Shown here: positions 1-7,736 of the stretch, in pieces
Layout: each line of letters starts with the position of its first letter
Numbering within the stretch: the first letter of the stretch is position 1
Source: Stakelama sediminis
Lineage (GTDB): Bacteria; Pseudomonadota; Alphaproteobacteria; Sphingomonadales; Sphingomonadaceae
Direction: 5' to 3'
Assembly (NCBI RefSeq): GCF_014199335.1
Contig: NZ_JACIJI010000003.1
Location: 62,001-126,000, forward strand
DNA length: 64,000 bases
The notes under the pieces: generated by a model
Databases searched by the model: none
Told to the model about the DNA's origin: nothing
What the model saw: the letters and a program-made list of their open reading frames with translations, nothing else
Program-made: the position numbers and the translations under genes

Positions 1-125
1 GCCAGCCGCGATCTGTCGCGGCCTGCGCTGCTCCAATGTCTCGATACGCCCGCAGTCAGGGCGATGCGATAGCGATTGACGATAGCCCCGACCGGGCGCA
101 GCATCGGGACGGAGGAGTCACGTCG

Positions 126-464
126 ATGATGGCTGCCCTGCTGATTCTCGTGAGTGTCGCAGCGTTCGGCACACCCTATCCGGGGGCGACGTTGGCCACG
201 CCACCCGAACCGACATCGTGCGGGCTGCGCTATCACTTTACGACACATGATCCCGAAGCGAAGGTCGCGGCCTATTACCGGGCGCAAGCAGCTGCCTCCG
301 GCGCCAATGCAACCATCGGCAAGGGTGGCCCCGACATTCCCGATTATCTTCCGATGCTGTTCACGCGCGATGCGCACCATTCGATGATGGTGATCCTCGA
401 CCGCAAGGATGGTCTGACCACCGGAGCCGTCGTGGTGAATGCGCGCGTCGGCGGCGGCTGCTGA
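126..464 (+). CDS. Small secreted hypothetical protein
   Basis: I do not recognise a family. The frame is open further upstream, but a GGAGGA ribosome site just before the ATG at 126 and the hydrophobic run that follows (MMAALLILVSVAAFG) favour this start. The product is about 112 residues: an N-terminal signal peptide, then a mature part with two cysteines (in TSCGLRYH and at the C-terminal GGGC). The cysteines could form a disulfide in the periplasm; that is inference. It ends 69 bases before the transporter gene on the same strand. No function is proposed. Confidence 0.6.
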   Translation: MMAALLILVSVAAFGTPYPGATLATPPEPTSCGLRYHFTTHDPEAKVAAYYRAQAAASGANATIGKGGPDIPDYLPMLFTRDAHHSMMVILDRKDGLTTGAVVVNARVGGGC

Positions 465-533
465 CACGCAAGCTGCCATCTTGCCGTCCCCCCGCCGCCT
501 GCTAGGGTAGCGTCAAAATACAGGGGGGATTGC

Positions 534-2123
534 ATGGCGGGCGCACAGGCTGCGGCCGAGCCCAGCGCGAAGGATATGCGGCTGATCATCACCGCATCGT
601 CGCTGGGCACGGTGTTCGAATGGTATGATTTCTTCATCTACGGCACGCTGGCCGCGTCGGGGATCATCGGGCGCAGCTTCTTTCCCGGCGGGAACGAGGT
701 CATTCAGACGCTGCTCGCCTGGGCCGGATTCGCCATCGGCTTCGGCTTTCGCCCGCTGGGCGCAATCCTGTTCGGCTATCTGGGTGACCGGCTGGGGCGC
801 AAATATACGTTTCTCGTCACCATCACCCTGATGGGGCTGGCAACGGCGGGGGTCGGACTGGTGCCCTCGGTCGCGACCATCGGCATGGCGGCACCCGTCA
901 TCATCATCCTGCTGCGCGTGATGCAGGGGCTGGCGCTGGGCGGTGAATATGGCGGGGCGGCCATCTATGTCGCCGAACATGCACCGCCGGGCAAACGCGG
1001 GTTCCACACCAGCTTCATTCAGGCAAGCGTGGCGGGCGGCTTCGTGCTGAGCCTGACCATCGTGCTGCTGGCGAAGTTCGCTATGCCCGTGACGGTATGG
1101 GATGCCTGGGGCTGGCGCATCCCCTTCGTCTTTTCGCTCGCACTGCTGGCGGTGTCGCTGTGGATGCGCCTCAAACTGTCGGAAAGCCCGGTGTTCAAGG
1201 CGATGAAGGAAGCCGGGGAGACCGCGCGCAACCCGTTCGTCGAAAGCTTCACCTATCCCGGCAACTGGAAACGCATTCTGGTCGCGCTGTTCGGCATCGC
1301 TGCCGGGCTGACCGTGATCTGGTACACCGCGATGTTCTCGGTCCTGTCCTTCCTGACCGGACCGATGCGGGTAGAGGCAACCACCGCACAGATCATCACC
1401 GGCGCGGGCGCGTTGTTCGGACTGTTCTGGTTCGTGCTGTTCGGGAGGCTGTCCGACCGGGTCGGGCGTAAAAAACCCATCGTCATCGGCTATGCACTGA
1501 CACTGGCCCTGTTGTTCCCGCTGTTCTGGCTGATCGGCGGGGCAGCCAATCCGCAGCTATCGCACGCCGCCGAACGCGCACCCGTGGTGGTAAGCGGCCC
1601 CGCCTGCGCCTTCGATCCGTTTGCCGATGAGCAGCCGGACGCCTGCGGCAAGCTGCTCGACCGGTTTTCCAAACGCGGCGTCACCTATACCACTGCGCAA
1701 TCGGACAGTGTCGGCGTGACCATCGGCGGGGTGCGGCTGACCGACACCAGCGCGCAGGACATTGATGCGGCGCTGGCACGCGCGGGCTATTCGATGGAAA
1801 AAGTGCAGCCGTCCGCAGGTAATATCGTGCTGATCCTGATCGGGATCGTCGCGCTGAGCGCGCTGTCGGGCATGACCTATGGCCCGGTCGCGGCCCTGCT
1901 GAGCGAGATGTTTCCGGCCCGCATCCGATATAGTTCGATGTCGATCCCCTATCATATCGGAACCGGTTATTTCGGCGGCTTCCTGCCGTTCATCAGCCAG
2001 TATATCGTCGCGCGCACCGGCGATCCCTATGCCGGGCTGTGGTACACCTTTGCCGTGGTCGCGCTGGCGCTGGTCGTAACCCTGTTCGGACTGAAGGAAA
2101 CGCACGGAAAGGTTCCCGCATGA
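534..2123 (+). CDS. MFS transporter, metabolite:H+ symporter (MHS) type
   Basis: A major facilitator of 529 residues with 12 predicted membrane helices, expected in the inner membrane as a proton symporter of a small organic anion or osmolyte (ProP/ShiA-like group). The loop signature is GYLGDRLGRK at 81-90, repeated as GRLSDRVGRK at 304-313, and GGEYGGAAIYVAEHAP at 136-151 is typical of the MHS branch. A GGGGGA ribosome site lies 4 bases before the ATG. Unusual: residues about 338-429, between helices 9 and 10 and so predicted periplasmic, form a roughly 90-residue soluble insertion with Cys358 and Cys371. The substrate cannot be read from the sequence. The stop overlaps the next start (ATGA). 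Confidence 0.88.
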   Translation: MAGAQAAAEPSAKDMRLIITASSLGTVFEWYDFFIYGTLAASGIIGRSFFPGGNEVIQTLLAWAGFAIGFGFRPLGAILFGYLGDRLGRKYTFLVTITLMGLATAGVGLVPSVATIGMAAPVIIILLRVMQGLALGGEYGGAAIYVAEHAPPGKRGFHTSFIQASVAGGFVLSLTIVLLAKFAMPVTVWDAWGWRIPFVFSLALLAVSLWMRLKLSESPVFKAMKEAGETARNPFVESFTYPGNWKRILVALFGIAAGLTVIWYTAMFSVLSFLTGPMRVEATTAQIITGAGALFGLFWFVLFGRLSDRVGRKKPIVIGYALTLALLFPLFWLIGGAANPQLSHAAERAPVVVSGPACAFDPFADEQPDACGKLLDRFSKRGVTYTTAQSDSVGVTIGGVRLTDTSAQDIDAALARAGYSMEKVQPSAGNIVLILIGIVALSALSGMTYGPVAALLSEMFPARIRYSSMSIPYHIGTGYFGGFLPFISQYIVARTGDPYAGLWYTFAVVALALVVTLFGLKETHGKVPA

Positions 2124-3613
2124 TCGGATTGTTTGCCGCCCTTTTGCTGTTGCAGGCCGTACCGCAGCCGGCTCCGCCTTCGGATGCCGAAGCCGCGCAA
2201 AAGGCTCAAACCATCAATACGCTCCCAACCGACGCTGCCAAGGTGGATGCCATGGCGAAGCTCATTGCATCGCTGCCGTCGGACAGTCGGATACGGCCCA
2301 CACTGATCTGCTGGCGCAGTTCCCTTATCCAGAAACTGAAGCGCCCGGACGCGCTGGCCGAAGCTCGCCAATGTGCGCAGGTCAATCCGGATTTCCCTCC
2401 TGCCCAGTGGATGCTGATTCAGGCGTTACTGGACAAAGGATTGTTGGTCGAAGCGGCGCATTTCATCGAAACCGGCGTGCAGGAAAAGCCCGAATTGTTC
2501 GCGCGTCTGGATAGCGATACGATAGCCTCTCTGGCCCGGCGACTGGACTATGCCGGACAGTCGGAGGAGAAGCTACACCTCCTCACCACGCTTGCCGATG
2601 CCGGCTTTCACCGCGATCACCCGATGGAATATTCAGGCTATGCAGAGGCCGGGATACGCCAACATCTGGCCAGGAACGATTCCCCGGCGGCGGTGAAACT
2701 GCTCGACGGCGTACTGGACCCGCAGGACATCCTCACCATGCTGGTCGATCGGCGCTATCAGGCGATCTGGCCGGATATCGAACAATGGTCGGGCGGAACC
2801 CTTGCCAAACAGCGCGACGCGCTGGTGGCCCATGCGCAAACCGAATATCAATATGATCCCAATCCGCAAAAACGCCTCGATCTGGCGAACGCGCTTTACT
2901 CTACCGGGCATCCGGCAGAGGCCATCGCCATGCTGCAAAAGGAAGTCGCCGAACCCGATGCGATGAAGACGATCGGCGAGTTCGGCTATGTCATGACGCT
3001 CATTCGGCTTACCCGCTTCCGTCAGGAAACGGGCGACGGCGATCTGGATTCAGTCACCGCGCTGGAGCGCAGCCAGCTCAGCGGTCCGATCGCCAGCGGC
3101 AATCCGCAATGGAACCTCGTGCCCAATCTCGCCAAGACCTACCTGATGGCCGATAAACCCGCCCGCGCACTGGCACTGCTCAACCGGTTCGACACCAGTA
3201 AGAACGCCGGTTTGGAAGATGCGCAGGCAAACGGCTATTTCGTCGCATTGCGCGCCTGTGCGCTGTATGGAATGGGTAATTCCGATACCGCCGCTCCTCT
3301 GGTCAACACACTCGAACAGAAATTTTCCGCGAACAAAAGCGCGCTGATAATCGGTGTTGGCTGCACCTCCGATCAGACAGCGCAAATCGCGCTGATTCGC
3401 TCGGCACTGGAAGACCCTTCCCGACGCGGCGACATGCTGCTGAACCTTACCCGCGCACGACAGGCAGCAGACATGCCGCCGACCGACCCGACGGATATCC
3501 TGTACCGCAAACTGGTGAAGACGCCTCAGATCAAGGCACTGTTGGCACAATATGCCCGACCGCTTCCGCCAAGCTATATTCCGGCGCTGCACGAATGGCG
3601 CAAACCCGCCTGA
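2120..3613 (+). CDS. Secreted helical-repeat (TPR-like) protein, function unknown
   Basis: The ATG at 2120 overlaps the transporter stop as ATGA, so the two genes are probably translationally coupled. The 497-residue product begins with a signal peptide (MIGLFAALLLLQAVPQPAP). The rest is rich in Ala, Leu and Gln helices such as DALAEARQCAQVNPDFPPAQ and HPAEAIAMLQKEV, in the manner of degenerate tetratricopeptide repeats. It is probably periplasmic and binds protein or peptide partners. The frame continues upstream inside the transporter, but the signal peptide and coupled start argue for 2120. No enzyme motif is seen, and the link to the transporter rests on position only. Confidence 0.7.
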   Translation: MIGLFAALLLLQAVPQPAPPSDAEAAQKAQTINTLPTDAAKVDAMAKLIASLPSDSRIRPTLICWRSSLIQKLKRPDALAEARQCAQVNPDFPPAQWMLIQALLDKGLLVEAAHFIETGVQEKPELFARLDSDTIASLARRLDYAGQSEEKLHLLTTLADAGFHRDHPMEYSGYAEAGIRQHLARNDSPAAVKLLDGVLDPQDILTMLVDRRYQAIWPDIEQWSGGTLAKQRDALVAHAQTEYQYDPNPQKRLDLANALYSTGHPAEAIAMLQKEVAEPDAMKTIGEFGYVMTLIRLTRFRQETGDGDLDSVTALERSQLSGPIASGNPQWNLVPNLAKTYLMADKPARALALLNRFDTSKNAGLEDAQANGYFVALRACALYGMGNSDTAAPLVNTLEQKFSANKSALIIGVGCTSDQTAQIALIRSALEDPSRRGDMLLNLTRARQAADMPPTDPTDILYRKLVKTPQIKALLAQYARPLPPSYIPALHEWRKPA

Positions 3614-3667
3614 TCGCGACGCATCGCGTCTGGTCATCCTTCGTGCGGGCGGCTAACCGTCGCGGCC

Positions 3668-4705
3668 ATGATGGTTCCTGCTCCGCTTCGCCTGCGCCTC
3701 GATGGTGCGGCCCTGATCGAAAACTGGCGCACGCTCGCGCGGATGAGCGGGTCGGCAGCGTGCGGCGCAGCGGTGAAGGCGGACGGCTATGGCCTTGGCG
3801 CGCATGGCGTGGCGCAGCGGCTCGCCGCGGCGGGATGCAGGGACTTTTTCGTCGCGACCTGGGCAGAGGCCGAAGCGCTGGCCGACCTGAAGCTGCCGGT
3901 GTCGGTGCTGCACGGCGTGCGGGCGGAGGATATGGAGGTTGTGCGGTCGGGCATGGCGCGTCCGGTGCTCAACACGCCCCTGCAGATTCAGCGCTGGCGC
4001 GATTCGGGCGGCGGTCCATGCGACGTGATGGTCGATACCGGGATGAACCGGCTGGGTGTTTCCCCGGCACAGGTGGAGCAAGGACTGCTCGACGGCCTGA
4101 CGATCGAAACCCTGATCAGCCACCTTGCCTGCGCCGAGGACGATACATCCATGAACGCTGCACAGCGCAAGCGTTTCGCGGCACTGACAGGCCGGACCGG
4201 CGCGCGGCGGATGAGTCTGTGCAATTCCGCCGGAATAGCACTTGGCACCGAATATCATTTCGACCTGACCCGACCCGGCCTGTCGCTCTATGGCGGATCG
4301 CTGGTCCCGGTGCTGGCCGGGTCCATCCGGCAGGTGGTGTTTCCGCAGACGCAGATCCTGCAGCGCCGCCGCGTCCCGGCAGGCGAGACGGTCGGCTATA
4401 ACGCCACCTGGACGGCACCCGCCGATACCGAGGTCGCGGTCTGCAATCTGGGCTATGCCGACGGCTATTTCCGGGGATTTTCGGGAACGGGCGCAGGGCT
4501 GCATGATGGCAGGAGCCTGCCGGTGCTGGGCCGGGTGTCGATGGACCTGATTGCCCTGAATGTGGAAGTCGCCCCCGACCTGGCCGAGGGCGACTGGATC
4601 GACATTGCCTTCACCCTTCCGCAAGCGGCGCAGACCAGCGGCATGTCGCAATATGAACTGCTGACCGGGCTTGGCAGCCGCTTCAGCCGGGTCTGGACCG
4701 ACTGA
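3668..4705 (+). CDS. alr: Alanine racemase
   Basis: PLP-dependent racemase of 345 residues that interconverts L- and D-alanine for peptidoglycan. The N-terminal barrel carries the PLP lysine Lys37 in the family motif AAVKADGYGLG. The C-terminal beta domain supplies the second catalytic base Tyr244 in GETVGYNATW, and SMDL at 291-294 is the conserved substrate-side motif. Length is slightly under the usual 350-380. The start has no strong ribosome site, and the second ATG three bases on is equally possible. It stands alone, converging on cydX with only 20 bases between the stops. Confidence 0.93.
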   Translation: MMVPAPLRLRLDGAALIENWRTLARMSGSAACGAAVKADGYGLGAHGVAQRLAAAGCRDFFVATWAEAEALADLKLPVSVLHGVRAEDMEVVRSGMARPVLNTPLQIQRWRDSGGGPCDVMVDTGMNRLGVSPAQVEQGLLDGLTIETLISHLACAEDDTSMNAAQRKRFAALTGRTGARRMSLCNSAGIALGTEYHFDLTRPGLSLYGGSLVPVLAGSIRQVVFPQTQILQRRRVPAGETVGYNATWTAPADTEVAVCNLGYADGYFRGFSGTGAGLHDGRSLPVLGRVSMDLIALNVEVAPDLAEGDWIDIAFTLPQAAQTSGMSQYELLTGLGSRFSRVWTD

Positions 4706-4725
4706 AGCGCTGTCCTGCCGTCCCA

Positions 4726-4842
4726 TCAGTCGAGGACGGTTACATCCTCAGCGGGGTCGCTGTGAAATTCGTGCCAGATACCGTTCAGGATACCAAAGCC
4801 GACCGCCAGTCCGACGCCCAGAACCCAAGCAAAATACCACAT
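4726..4842 (-). CDS. cydX: Cytochrome bd oxidase small subunit CydX
   Basis: A 38-residue single-helix protein starting MWYFAWVLGVGLAVGFGILN and continuing GIWHE, which closely follows the CydX/YbgT pattern (MWYFxWxLGxxxAxxxxxxxxxxxE). The acidic tail ends VTVLD. It sits 11 bases after the cydB stop with a GAGGAA ribosome site, the normal place for cydX. In known bd oxidases CydX packs against CydA and stabilises the haem b595/d site. The gene is short enough to be missed by automatic callers. The identification rests on sequence pattern and position together. Confidence 0.93.
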   Translation of the reverse strand: MWYFAWVLGVGLAVGFGILNGIWHEFHSDPAEDVTVLD

Positions 4843-4853
4843 CGTTCAATTCC

Positions 4854-5999
4854 TCAGTAAAAGTCAGGGTTGTGGCGAACCTGTTCGCCGGTCACGCGAC
4901 CGAACATCACCTTGTACGCCCAGGCCGTGTAGGCCAGCACGATCGGCAGGAAGATCACCGTCACGATCACCATCGTGAACAGCGTTCCCTGACTGGATGA
5001 AGCGTTCCACGCCGTCAGGCTGGAACCCGGATCGATCGAGCTGGGCAGGATGAAGGGAAACATCGACAGTCCGACCGTCGCAATGATGCCCACCGTCGCC
5101 AGCGAGGAACCGGTGAAGAACATCGTGTCCTTATTCCCCCGAATGCCGAAAAAGGCGATGACCGGGCCGATCAGCCCCAGCAGCGGCGCGATCAGCATCC
5201 ACGGATGCGCGCCGTAATTGTCGAGCCATGCACCCGGCGCCATCACCGCATCGGTCATGTTCGGGTTGGACGGACCATTGGGGTCGATCGTGCCGCTCAG
5301 GCGGAAGCCCATATTGGTATAGGCGACGAACAATCCGCCGATCACGAACAGCACCACCGACGCAATCGCGGCAACCTGTCCCCAGCGGCGCGCACGTTCC
5401 AGCACCACGCCTTCGGTCTTCAGGCTCAGCCAGCCGGCGCCGTGCAGCACCAGCATCGCCACCGACAACAGACCCGCCACCAGCGTGAACGGCGTGAACA
5501 GGCCCAGCAGACCGCCTTCGTAAAAGGCACGCAGATCGCTGTCGAGGCGGAAGGGCACGCCCTTCAGCACATTGCCTACGGCCACGCCGAAGACCAGTGC
5601 GGGCACCAGTCCGCCGACGAACAATGCCCAGTCCCAGCGGGTGCGCCATGCCGGATCGGGCCGCTTCGAGCGGTATTTAAAACCCACCGGCCGCAAGATC
5701 AGTGCGCACAGCACCAGAAACATCGCCAGATAAAATCCGGAGAAGCTGACCGCATAGACGAACGGCCATGCCGCAAAGATCGCGCCGCCGCCCAGAATGA
5801 ACCAGACCTGATTACCTTCCCAGGTGGCGCCGACGCTGTTGATGACCATGCGGCGTTCCTCATCGGTGCGCCCGACAAAGGGCAGCAGCGCGGCCGCGCC
5901 GAGATCGAAGCCGTCGGTCAGCGCGAAGCCGATCAGCAGGATACCGAGCAGCGCCCACCACAGGATGCGCAGCGTTTCATAATCGAATGGAATTGCCAT
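4854..5999 (-). CDS. cydB: Cytochrome bd ubiquinol oxidase subunit II
   Basis: Inner-membrane subunit of 381 residues that pairs with CydA to oxidise quinol and reduce oxygen with high affinity. It opens IPFDYETLRILWWALLGILL and then LTDGFDLGAAALLPF, the family's N-terminal motif, followed by GTRWDW-like and GAHPWMLI-like loops; hydrophobic segments fit eight to nine helices. Length is normal (about 380). It follows cydA after 23 bases and precedes cydX, so the three form one transcription unit read away from the FNR-type box near 7.7 kb. Confidence 0.96.
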   Translation of the reverse strand: MAIPFDYETLRILWWALLGILLIGFALTDGFDLGAAALLPFVGRTDEERRMVINSVGATWEGNQVWFILGGGAIFAAWPFVYAVSFSGFYLAMFLVLCALILRPVGFKYRSKRPDPAWRTRWDWALFVGGLVPALVFGVAVGNVLKGVPFRLDSDLRAFYEGGLLGLFTPFTLVAGLLSVAMLVLHGAGWLSLKTEGVVLERARRWGQVAAIASVVLFVIGGLFVAYTNMGFRLSGTIDPNGPSNPNMTDAVMAPGAWLDNYGAHPWMLIAPLLGLIGPVIAFFGIRGNKDTMFFTGSSLATVGIIATVGLSMFPFILPSSIDPGSSLTAWNASSSQGTLFTMVIVTVIFLPIVLAYTAWAYKVMFGRVTGEQVRHNPDFY

Positions 6000-6022
6000 T
6001 ACCTGTCTCCTCGCGTTCCGGC

Positions 6023-7615
6023 TTATTCGGCCGGAACGGCGTTGAAGGATTCATCCGTCGCGGGACGCGGCGCCGGAGCACCGGGAAGCGGAGCGGGCTG
6101 ATAGCGTTCCGGCCCCTTCTTGATGGTTGCCAGCATCAGCCGCACCTCAATCACTGCCATGATGCCATAGACCAGCGTGAACCCGATGATCGTCGTCCAC
6201 AATTGGGCCACGCTCAGGCTGGACGGCGCCAGGAAGGTCGGCAACACGCCTTCCACCGCCCAGGGCTGACGCCCTACCTCTGCCACGATCCAGCCGATTT
6301 CGGCTGCCAGCCAGGGGAAGGGAATGGCAATCACCGCCAGCCGCAGGAACCATTTGCGGTCGAACCGGCGCATGGTTGAGAAGGTAAAGGCGGTTGCGAA
6401 GAAGGCGATGAAGGCAAAGCCGAGTGCCGCCATGCCGCGGAACAGCCAGAACAGCGCCGGGACATTGGGCACCGTCGACCAGGCAGCCCGGTCGATCGTC
6501 GCCGCATCCGCCGTCATCGGGTCGGGCGTGAAGCGTTTCAGCAACAAGGCATAGCCAAGGTCATTCTTGTTACGCTCAAACGCCTCGCGCGCTGCCATAT
6601 CATTGCGGTTGACCTTGAGCTTTTGCACCGCGTCATAGGCAATCAGGCCATTGGCGATGCGGCCCTTGGCCTCTTCGACCAGCGGGAAGATCCCCTTGAC
6701 CTGTCCGGTCAGGCTGCGCGTGGCGATCAGGCCCAGCACATAGGGCACCTTGATCTCCGCATTGGTCGCATGACCGCTGTTGGACGGCAGGCCGAACACC
6801 GCAAGCCCCGCAGGCGCCTGTTCGGTGTGCCACATGCCCTCCATCGCGGCGAGCTTCATCTGCTGGTTCTCGGTCAGCGCATAGCCGCTTTCGTCGCCCA
6901 GCACGACGACCGACAGCGAGGCCGCAAGCCCGAACGCCGCCGCCACGGTAAAGCTGCGCTTGGCAAGCTCCATATGCCGCCCCTTGAGCAGGTAAAATGC
7001 CGACACGCCCAGCACAAAGACGCTGGCAGTGACATAGCCCGCACTGACCGTGTGCACGAACTTCGCCTGCGCCACCGGATTGAACAGCACGTCATAGAAG
7101 TTGGTGACTTCCATGCGCATGGTTTCGGGGTTGAAGGCCGACCCGGTCGGATGCTGCATCCAGCCATTGGCGATCAGGATCCACAGCGCCGAAATGTTCG
7201 ACCCCAGCGCCACCATGAAGGTGGTGAGGAGGTGCGCGCGTTTCGACAGCCGGTCCCAGCCGAAGAACATCACCCCGACAAAGGTCGCCTCCAGAAAGAA
7301 GGCCATCAGCCCTTCGATCGCCAGCGGCGCACCGAAAATGTCGCCGACATAATGCGAATAATAGGACCAGTTGGTCCCGAATTCGAACTCCATGGTCAGG
7401 CCGGTCGCGACACCGAGCACGAAGTTGATACCGAAAAGCTTGGACCAGAAGCGGGTGATGTCCCGCCAGATTTCCCGGCCGGTCATCACATAGACACTTT
7501 CCATAATCACGAGCATGAAGGAAAGGCCAAGCGTGAGTGGCACGAACAGGAAGTGGTACAGCGCGGTCAGCGCAAACTGGAGCCTGGATAGCTCGACTAC
7601 AGCAAAATCTATCAT
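6023..7615 (-). CDS. cydA: Cytochrome bd ubiquinol oxidase subunit I
   Basis: Haem-bearing subunit of 530 residues. The start MIDFAVVELSRLQFALTALY is chosen because GAGGGA precedes this ATG and it aligns with the E. coli N-terminus; an earlier in-frame start would add ten residues. His21 (LYHFLFVPLTLG) corresponds to the haem b595 ligand, and the histidine in KFVHTV near 188 to a haem b558 ligand. VAEVGRQPWAVEGVLPT carries the GRQPW signature of bd oxidases. The quinol loop is the long E. coli type, with GYALLLKRFTPDP near its end, so this is a CydA rather than a CioA. First gene of cydABX. Confidence 0.97.
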   Translation of the reverse strand: MIDFAVVELSRLQFALTALYHFLFVPLTLGLSFMLVIMESVYVMTGREIWRDITRFWSKLFGINFVLGVATGLTMEFEFGTNWSYYSHYVGDIFGAPLAIEGLMAFFLEATFVGVMFFGWDRLSKRAHLLTTFMVALGSNISALWILIANGWMQHPTGSAFNPETMRMEVTNFYDVLFNPVAQAKFVHTVSAGYVTASVFVLGVSAFYLLKGRHMELAKRSFTVAAAFGLAASLSVVVLGDESGYALTENQQMKLAAMEGMWHTEQAPAGLAVFGLPSNSGHATNAEIKVPYVLGLIATRSLTGQVKGIFPLVEEAKGRIANGLIAYDAVQKLKVNRNDMAAREAFERNKNDLGYALLLKRFTPDPMTADAATIDRAAWSTVPNVPALFWLFRGMAALGFAFIAFFATAFTFSTMRRFDRKWFLRLAVIAIPFPWLAAEIGWIVAEVGRQPWAVEGVLPTFLAPSSLSVAQLWTTIIGFTLVYGIMAVIEVRLMLATIKKGPERYQPAPLPGAPAPRPATDESFNAVPAE

Positions 7616-7697
7616 TTTTCCCTCAATCCCCGCATTTGCGGACAAGATGGGTTGATCCTGTCACTCGGTGCTTCTAGCGCTATCATGCATCTCCACT

Positions 7698-7711
7698 TTG
7701 ACGCAGGTCAA
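7698..7711. promoter_or_regulatory. FNR/FixK-type anaerobox between cydA and cydD
   Basis: TTGACGCAGGTCAA is a perfect inverted repeat (TTGAC-N4-GTCAA) matching the FNR-family consensus TTGA-N6-TCAA. It lies in the shared divergent promoter region, its centre 89 bases from the cydA start. On the cydA strand a weak -10 (TAGAAG, 7676-7671) sits about 31 bases from the box centre, the geometry of class II FNR activation. Cytochrome bd operons are commonly controlled this way. No fnr or fixK gene is in the window, so the regulator is inferred. Confidence 0.8.
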
Positions 7712-7725
7712 GCAATCCGTATATC
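7698..7725 (+). promoter_or_regulatory. Possible cydD promoter overlapping the anaerobox
   Basis: On the plus strand the left half of the palindrome doubles as a -35-like TTGACG (7698-7703), followed after 16 bases by TATATC (7720-7725). If used, transcription would start near 7732, and FNR bound at the same site would occlude rather than activate this promoter. This is inference from two hexamers only. Confidence 0.3.
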
Positions 7726-7736
7726 CGGCAAGCATC

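Noticed and set aside
1..72. End of an upstream gene in frame 1, closing at TAG 70-72
   Set aside because: Twenty-three codons with no recognisable motif; too little to call a gene. Nothing else was seen before 108.
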